64,000 nt of DNA from Allobaculum stercoricanis DSM 13633 (GTDB lineage Bacteria > Bacillota_I > Bacilli_A > Erysipelotrichales > Erysipelotrichaceae), in NCBI RefSeq assembly GCF_000384195.1, contig NZ_KB913034.1, forward strand, positions 1,309,714 to 1,373,713, in the 5' to 3' direction. Numbering within the stretch: position 1 is the first letter of the stretch; each line of letters starts with the position of its first letter. Positions 59,012-64,000 of the stretch are shown here, in pieces. The notes under the pieces are model-generated. The model searched no databases and was not told the DNA's origin. It worked only from the letters and a program-made list of their open reading frames with translations. Position numbers and translations under genes: made by a program.

Positions 59012-60196
59012 ATGCAAATTGCCGATCGTATGAATTTTATTCAAAACTCTGTATTTGCCAATTTACGCAAAGACAAAGAACAATATGAACAACAACATCA
59101 CCAACAAGTATTAGATTTTACTTTAGGTTCACCCAATATTCCCCCGGCACCGAACGTGATTCAAACACTCTCTAACCAAGCTCAAATTGCGCGTAATTAT
59201 CGCTATGCTGTGGATCCTTTAAATGAATTGATCGATACGATTAGCGAATGGTATTTCAATCGCTATCAAGTTCGTTTAACTGCCGATGAGATTTGTCTTT
59301 TACAAGGCTCACAAGAAGCACTCGTCAATTTACCGCTTCTTTATTGTAATCCTGGCGATGGCATTCTCGTTCAAAACCCTTATTATCCCGCTTATGTCGA
59401 TGCACCTCATATTGCTCAAGCCGATATTCTCTTTATGCCTTTAAAAGAAGAACATGATTATTTAATCGACTTTGACGCGATTAGCCCGATCCAACGGCAA
59501 AAAGCCAAAATGATGATCGTTTGTTACCCAAACAATCCAACAGGAGCGACTGCCCCTGATTGGTTTATTGAAAAGCTCATCCGTTTTGCCAAAGAAAACG
59601 ACATTCTAGTGATCTATGATAATGCTTATTCTGATCTTATTTTTGATGGCTCGAAAGGAAAAAGCTTTTTATCCTTCGATGGCGCAAAAGAAGTCGGCAT
59701 TGAACTCAATTCCTTTTCCAAATCTTATGGCATGGCTGGAGCTAGACTTGGGGTAATGGTGGGGAACGAAACAGTCATTGCTCAATATCGCAAACTAAAA
59801 TCGAATCTTGATTATGGAGTATTCTTACCTGTTCAATATGCTGGTATTGAAGCTTTACAAACAGGATCGAAAATTGTTGAACAAACTAGACAAACTTATA
59901 TTGAGCGACGCCAACTGCTACAACAAGAATTTTCCAAAGCCGGTTGGGCAATTGAACTAACTAAGGCGACTATGTTTATTTGGGCTCAGATTCCCGATGA
60001 ATATGAAGATTCTTATGTTTTCACCAAAGATTTACTGTTTAAAACGGGCGTGTTAGTGACGCCAGGACTTGCCTTTGGACAAGAAGGCAAACGCTATGTC
60101 CGTCTTGCGTTAGTGACGGAAAATGAAACGATTTGCCAAGCTGCTAAACGATTTGAACAAACGCAATTTTTCCATTCTTTAACAACTTCAGACTAA
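59012..60196 (+). CDS. Class I/II PLP-dependent aminotransferase
   Basis: A 394-residue fold-type I aminotransferase, close to the LL-diaminopimelate / alanine-aspartate aminotransferase group. 'LDFTLGSPNIPPAPNVI' opens; 'CYPNNPTGATAP' and 'YDNAYSDLIFDG' line the PLP site; Lys of 'NSFSKSYGMAGARLG' holds PLP; 'YVRLALVT' is the Arg that binds the carboxylate. Start at 59012 with AAGGAGACTTACT; a frame extending 17 codons upstream is not used. A copy of its 5' end lies inverted at 60713-60832. Substrate not deducible. Confidence 0.88.
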   Translation: MQIADRMNFIQNSVFANLRKDKEQYEQQHHQQVLDFTLGSPNIPPAPNVIQTLSNQAQIARNYRYAVDPLNELIDTISEWYFNRYQVRLTADEICLLQGSQEALVNLPLLYCNPGDGILVQNPYYPAYVDAPHIAQADILFMPLKEEHDYLIDFDAISPIQRQKAKMMIVCYPNNPTGATAPDWFIEKLIRFAKENDILVIYDNAYSDLIFDGSKGKSFLSFDGAKEVGIELNSFSKSYGMAGARLGVMVGNETVIAQYRKLKSNLDYGVFLPVQYAGIEALQTGSKIVEQTRQTYIERRQLLQQEFSKAGWAIELTKATMFIWAQIPDEYEDSYVFTKDLLFKTGVLVTPGLAFGQEGKRYVRLALVTENETICQAAKRFEQTQFFHSLTTSD

Positions 60197-60204
60197 AATG
60201 ATTC

Positions 60205-60252
60205 AAAAAAAGCAGAAGAACTTCTTCTTTTGAAGGGTTCTTCTGCTTTTTC
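60205..60252. terminator. Bidirectional terminator, aminotransferase / mscL
   Basis: AAAAAGCAGAAGAA.../TTCTTCTGCTTTTT with T-runs on both strands, between convergent genes. Confidence 0.85.
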
Positions 60253-60257
60253 GTTTT

Positions 60258-60683
60258 TTATGATTTGTGTACTTCACGTTCTTCTTTTAAAAGATCACGA
60301 ATTTCTTCTAATAATACAATTTGCGGATCTGGTTTAGGCTCTGGTTTTTCTTCTTGTTCTGCTTCTTTTTTCACTAAAGCAGCAGCCCGTTTAGAAGCGG
60401 CATTCATCGCTTTAATCATCATAAATACAACAAATGCGATGATCAAAAAATTAACGATAGCTTGTAAAAACGCACCATATTTCACTTGCACCGTTCCTAC
60501 TTGAATAGAGAGTTGCGCTAGATCAACGCCAGCACAAAACATACCGACAATTGGCGTAATAATATCGTTGACTAACGAAGTCACGATTGCGGTAAATGCC
60601 GAACCAACAATGATCCCGACAGCCATATCGACGACATTTCCTCGTGAAATAAAATCTTTAAATTCTTGGAAAAATCCTTTCAT
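60258..60683 (-). CDS. mscL: Large-conductance mechanosensitive channel
   Basis: A 141-residue MscL, the emergency valve opened by membrane tension at hypo-osmotic shock. N-terminal 'FFQEFKDFISRGNVVDMAVG', TM1 'IIVGSAFTAIVTSLVNDIITP', TM2 'AIVNFLIIAFVVFMMIKAMN' and an acidic cytoplasmic helix ending 'LLEEIRDLLKEER'. Start at 60683 by family alignment; the ribosome binding site is weak (GAAGAAGG adjacent, AGAGGAG farther). The upstream leader contains an aminotransferase fragment. Confidence 0.93.
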   Translation of the reverse strand: MKGFFQEFKDFISRGNVVDMAVGIIVGSAFTAIVTSLVNDIITPIVGMFCAGVDLAQLSIQVGTVQVKYGAFLQAIVNFLIIAFVVFMMIKAMNAASKRAAALVKKEAEQEEKPEPKPDPQIVLLEEIRDLLKEEREVHKS

Positions 60684-60712
60684 ACCTTCTTCTTTGAACT
60701 CCTCTGTATATT

Positions 60713-60832
60713 TTAGAGTTTTAAAAAACACAAATTTTGTGTGGTGATGTGTTGTTCATATTGTTCTTTGTCTTTACATAAATCGGTAAATACAGAGTTT
60801 TGAATAAAATTCATACGATCGGTAATTTGCAT
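60713..60832 (-). pseudogene. Inverted 5' fragment of the aminotransferase gene
   Basis: ATG at 60832 with AAGGAGGCTTACT encodes 39 codons whose first 27 nearly match the aminotransferase at 59012 ('DRMNFIQNSVF' and 'KDKEQYEQ' identical), then diverge and stop inside the mscL leader. The ribosome binding site is copied too. A partial duplication, still translatable as a short peptide. Confidence 0.85.
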
Positions 60833-60850
60833 AGTAAGCCTCCTTGTTTT

Positions 60851-60881
60851 TAGATGATTCCACACAATTTTCCATCGAGGC
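60851..60881. mobile_element. Decayed solo end of the ISL3 element
   Basis: 31 bases matching the right terminus of the 57266-58803 element (27 of 31 by eye, complement reads GGAAAATTGTGTGGAATCAT), next to the duplicated aminotransferase start. No other part of the element remains. Confidence 0.7.
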
Positions 60882-60908
60882 TTTTTTCTACTCTATAAAT
60901 TCTTCCTG

Positions 60909-61610
60909 TTATTCGTCTTTTAACATGCGATAACCCACACCGATATGGGTTTGAATATATTGCGGATTGTTTGCATCCTCTTCGATTTTCCGACGCAATG
61001 TCGCCATAAAGACACGCAAAGAAGCGATGTCATTATCCCAACTACTTCCCCATATTTTCTGAGTAATAAAAGTGTGAGTCAAAACTTTGCCAACATTTTG
61101 CGCCAATATACAAAGCAATTTATATTCAATCGGAGTTAAATGTAATTCTTCGCCCTTCAAATAGACACAACCGGCAGCATAGTCGATGATCAGATCCCCA
61201 TTTTTAAAAACAGAGGATTGATTATCGAGATCTTTTTGCATTAATGGCAAACGTCTTTGGGCAACACGTAGCCTTGCTAAAAGCTCTTCAACTGAAAAAG
61301 GCTTTGTTAAATAATCATCCGCGCCGGCATCTAATGCTCCAATTTTATCGTGATCTTCACTTCGTGCACTGATAACAATAATCGGCATGCTAGACCAGGA
61401 TCGGATTGTTTCGATAATTTCCACTCCATCGATATCCGGTAAACCTAAATCAAGTAAAACGATATCCGGATTATGAGAAGAAGCTTCTAGTATCGCATTT
61501 TCCCCATTTTCGGCAGTTAAATAACGATAATCGTGCGTCTTAAGTGTAGTAACCATCAAGTTGCGAACTGACGGGTCGTCTTCGACAATAAGTATAAGTG
61601 GTTTATTCAT
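60909..61610 (-). CDS. kdpE: KdpE response regulator
   Basis: A 233-residue OmpR-type regulator. Receiver domain: 'ILIVEDDPSVRNLM', phospho-acceptor Asp54 in 'VLLDLGLPDIDG', 'ISARSEDHDKIGALDAGADDYLTKPF'-type ending (Thr/Lys conserved). C-terminal winged helix: 'LTPIEYKLLCILAQNVGKVLTH', 'LRVFMATLRRKIE', 'YIQTHIGVGYRM'. KdpE assignment rests on the KdpD partner, whose gene overlaps by 8 bases. Confidence 0.93.
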   Translation of the reverse strand: MNKPLILIVEDDPSVRNLMVTTLKTHDYRYLTAENGENAILEASSHNPDIVLLDLGLPDIDGVEIIETIRSWSSMPIIVISARSEDHDKIGALDAGADDYLTKPFSVEELLARLRVAQRRLPLMQKDLDNQSSVFKNGDLIIDYAAGCVYLKGEELHLTPIEYKLLCILAQNVGKVLTHTFITQKIWGSSWDNDIASLRVFMATLRRKIEEDANNPQYIQTHIGVGYRMLKDE

Positions 61611-64000
61611 GAATTTTCACCTCTCCTATCGGTAATGTAAATCTAAAGATTGTGCCATGAGGCTGATTATCCAATACCGATATCGTTCCTCCATGGGCAT
61701 TAATAATCGATTTGCATAAAGATAAGCCTAGACCAAGGCTTCGTCTACTATCTGCGATTTTATTTGATCCACAATAGAACATATCAAAAACATGTGCTTT
61801 AACTTCATCGGATATACCGGGACCATCATCGCTTATAGAAACGATCGCGTTGTTCCCTTGTTTTTTTGATTCGATCACAATTGATGATCCTTTCGGAGTA
61901 TATTTAATCGCATTATCGATAATATTAATCAGCACTTGTACGATCAATTTGGCATCCATTTTTGCTAGAAGATATTCATCACTTCGTTTGACAGAAATCT
62001 TATGCTCAACCCGTTTTCGATTTACATGACGTAAAGCTTCATCAATTGCATCATCGATCAAATCTTCGCTCATTTGAATATTCAGTCGTCCTTGTTCGAT
62101 GCGGGTCACAGCAAGCAAATTTTCTACTAAATTAATTAGCCACATCGAATCATCATAAATATCAGTATACAGCTGTAGTTTGGTCTGTTCATCAAAATAT
62201 TCACCATTGACGATCAAGTTATTCGCATTACCAGAAATAGACGTTAATGGCGTTCGTAAATCATGAGAAATTGCTCTGAGTAAGTTTGCGCGTAGTTCTT
62301 CATTTTTAGCACGCACCGCCGCCTCTTCTTTTTCTCTTGCGTTTTTCTCATTTTCCATCGCTAATGCAAATTCCCCCAGTATGGAGAGTAAAATACTTTT
62401 TTCAAATGCTTCAAGCGGCTCATCATGCATCACAATGCCTACAACACCATAGACTTGATCGGTTACCCGCACAGCCAAATATAAACATTTTGAATTAGAT
62501 AACGTTTCTGTAGTCGCCCCGGCATGTTTATTGTTTTTAAACACCCATTTTGCAACTGCTTGCTCATTTTCATTAATATAACTTGGATCAAAAGAATTTT
62601 GATGAATAAAAAATGTCATCGGATCTTTGAGCGTATCATTTTGCGCCGGATAAAAAATAATATCTTTTCCTAATAATTTATTCAGTTGTATGCAGGAAGC
62701 AGAGATGATTTCATTTTGACCTTTAGCAAACTGCAAGAGTTGGTTGGTATCAAACAAAATCTTAGTGCGATATGCAGCTTGTGCTGATTGCTTAGCATGA
62801 TTTTTTAAACGGTTCGCTAAAGAACCCGTAATAAATGCTGCAATAAACATAATTACGAAAGTAACTGGATATCCTTGATCATAAGCCTGAAACGTAAACT
62901 TCGGATCTGTAAACAAAAAGTTAAACACCAAAACACTGACAATCGACGAAATCAAACTATAAATTTGATGAGTTGTCATAACAGAAGTGACTAAAACGCC
63001 TAATACATAAACTGCGATGATGTTGGCTTCATCGAAACCTAAACTTTTGAATAAATAGCCAATTAAACTCGATATTCCTAATATTGCGAAACATTTCAAA
63101 ATATCTGGTAAAGAAAACACGAAAAAGCGATTCTGTTTAGCTTTTTTGGGATGGTAGCCTGTGATATTTTGATTGGAATCGGGAATAACATGGACATCTA
63201 GATTCGGTGCAAGTGAAATCACTTTTTCGGTTAAAGTCGGTTTAGCAAACACATTCTTTTTTGTAGCCAAACTACGTCCAATCACAATTTTGGACACACC
63301 AGAAAGACGGGCAAATTCTGCAATCTGAAATGGAACATCATCTCCATATACGATTTCGATTTTAGCGCCAAGTTGTTCAGCCAGGCGCATATTGGTACGC
63401 AAACGATTGCGGTCTTGTTCATCCATTTCTGGAAAGTCGGGTGTTTCAACAAACAAAGCTGTAAATGCACCTCTAAAAGCCGATGCCATCCGCGCTGCGG
63501 TTCGGATTATTTTGGCATTCGAGGGTGAAGAAGAAAGACAGACTAGAATATGCTCATCGGTATGATAATCTCCTCGACTTTTTATCCGTTCATTTCCCGT
63601 TAGCCGATTAACCCGATCAGCACAACGGCGCAGGGCAATTTCTCTAAGTGCCGTTAAATTTTCGACCGTAAAGAAATTCTGAATTGCTCTGTTTGCTTGC
63701 TCTTCACTATATACATCTCCCTCATTTAAACGATCAATTAAATCCTGGGGTTCAATATCAACAAGTTCTACCTGATCAGCCTGATCAAAGATCGAATCAG
63801 GAATTCGTTCACGAACTAATACTTGTGTAATGGAAGCCACCATATCATTTAAACTTTCAATATGCTGGACATTAACTGTCGTATACACATCAATGCCTGC
63901 TTTTAATAATTCTTCGATATCCTGATAACGTTTTGTATGACGGCATCCTTTTGCATTCGTATGCGCGAGCTCATCCACAAGAATCAGTTGTGGTTTTCTC
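61603..64000 (-). CDS. kdpD: KdpD osmosensitive potassium-channel sensor kinase, partial
   Basis: At least 799 residues; the frame runs off the right window edge upstream of a GTG at 63978, which is internal to the KdpD domain ('PQLILVDELAHTNAKG', Walker B). Order seen: end of KdpD domain, universal-stress-like domain ('ILVCLSSSPSNAKIIRTA'), four transmembrane helices (DUF4118), GAF-like domain, histidine kinase with 'SHDLRTPLTSISGNANNL' and HATPase ('DNAIKYTPKGS', 'DDGPGISDEV', 'LGLGLSLCKSIINAHGG'). No kdpFABC is in view. Confidence 0.95.
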   Translation of the reverse strand, partial: RKPQLILVDELAHTNAKGCRHTKRYQDIEELLKAGIDVYTTVNVQHIESLNDMVASITQVLVRERIPDSIFDQADQVELVDIEPQDLIDRLNEGDVYSEEQANRAIQNFFTVENLTALREIALRRCADRVNRLTGNERIKSRGDYHTDEHILVCLSSSPSNAKIIRTAARMASAFRGAFTALFVETPDFPEMDEQDRNRLRTNMRLAEQLGAKIEIVYGDDVPFQIAEFARLSGVSKIVIGRSLATKKNVFAKPTLTEKVISLAPNLDVHVIPDSNQNITGYHPKKAKQNRFFVFSLPDILKCFAILGISSLIGYLFKSLGFDEANIIAVYVLGVLVTSVMTTHQIYSLISSIVSVLVFNFLFTDPKFTFQAYDQGYPVTFVIMFIAAFITGSLANRLKNHAKQSAQAAYRTKILFDTNQLLQFAKGQNEIISASCIQLNKLLGKDIIFYPAQNDTLKDPMTFFIHQNSFDPSYINENEQAVAKWVFKNNKHAGATTETLSNSKCLYLAVRVTDQVYGVVGIVMHDEPLEAFEKSILLSILGEFALAMENEKNAREKEEAAVRAKNEELRANLLRAISHDLRTPLTSISGNANNLIVNGEYFDEQTKLQLYTDIYDDSMWLINLVENLLAVTRIEQGRLNIQMSEDLIDDAIDEALRHVNRKRVEHKISVKRSDEYLLAKMDAKLIVQVLINIIDNAIKYTPKGSSIVIESKKQGNNAIVSISDDGPGISDEVKAHVFDMFYCGSNKIADSRRSLGLGLSLCKSIINAHGGTISVLDNQPHGTIFRFTLPIGEVKIHE

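Overview
The window is AT-rich, low-GC Gram-positive (Firmicutes) chromosome. I infer an Erysipelotrichia-type host, without a database check, from the compact ffh-to-tsf housekeeping order, a PPi-dependent phosphofructokinase, abundant beta-glucoside PTS/GH1 genes and a T-box-controlled pheST. Most genes lie on the minus strand, so operons run right to left.

Region 1 (1-2300): a sugar-ABC binding protein cut by the window edge, an internally deleted ISL3-type element, and a DUF2500 membrane protein. Region 2 (2400-17800): a housekeeping block read as ffh, PBECR4-like gene, rpsP-khpA, rimM-trmD, M15 peptidase, rplS, lepB-rbgA-rnhB, topA, trmFO-xerC, rpsB-tsf. The order is that of the Bacillus subtilis ffh...tsf region, but the genes found there between these (ylxM, dprA, sucCD, hslVU, codY) are missing and two unusual genes are inserted. 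Clear sigma-A type promoters and terminators split it into units. Region 3 (17900-24100): a glycosyltransferase, an orphan ABC permease, PPi-phosphofructokinase, and a MarR-MATE pair.

Region 4 (24200-34260): one minus-strand sugar cluster with lactose/cellobiose-family PTS IIA, IIB and IIC, a MupG/DUF871-like glycosidase, a GH1 6-phospho-glycosidase, a YitT-like membrane protein, a YtcJ-like amidohydrolase, and a LevR-type PRD regulator whose AAA+ domain has lost the GAFTGA loop and the Walker B glutamate. This is the best candidate for an undescribed system. Region 5 (34300-42200): brnQ with a possibly leaderless mRNA, pheST behind a T-box, a SpoU methyltransferase and purA. Region 6 (42300-49400): a degraded accessory patch (lipoprotein, YiiX-like and HsdM remnants), a YfhO-like membrane protein, a MATE exporter, a short RNA candidate and tRNA-Trp.

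Region 7 (49500-57260): a beta-glucoside operon, licT-bglP-three GH1 genes, with a textbook leader (promoter with an embedded cre, RAT antiterminator, overlapping terminator). A complete 1538-bp ISL3-family element with an 8-bp target duplication lies just upstream. Region 8 (58800-64000): an aminotransferase, mscL, an inverted copy of the aminotransferase 5' end next to a decayed IS end, and kdpE-kdpD, the latter running off the window.

Together, regions 4 and 7 import and phosphorylate beta-linked disaccharides and cleave them to glucose-6-phosphate type products, which feed the PPi-PFK glycolysis of region 3. mscL and kdpDE form an osmotic/potassium pair at the right end.
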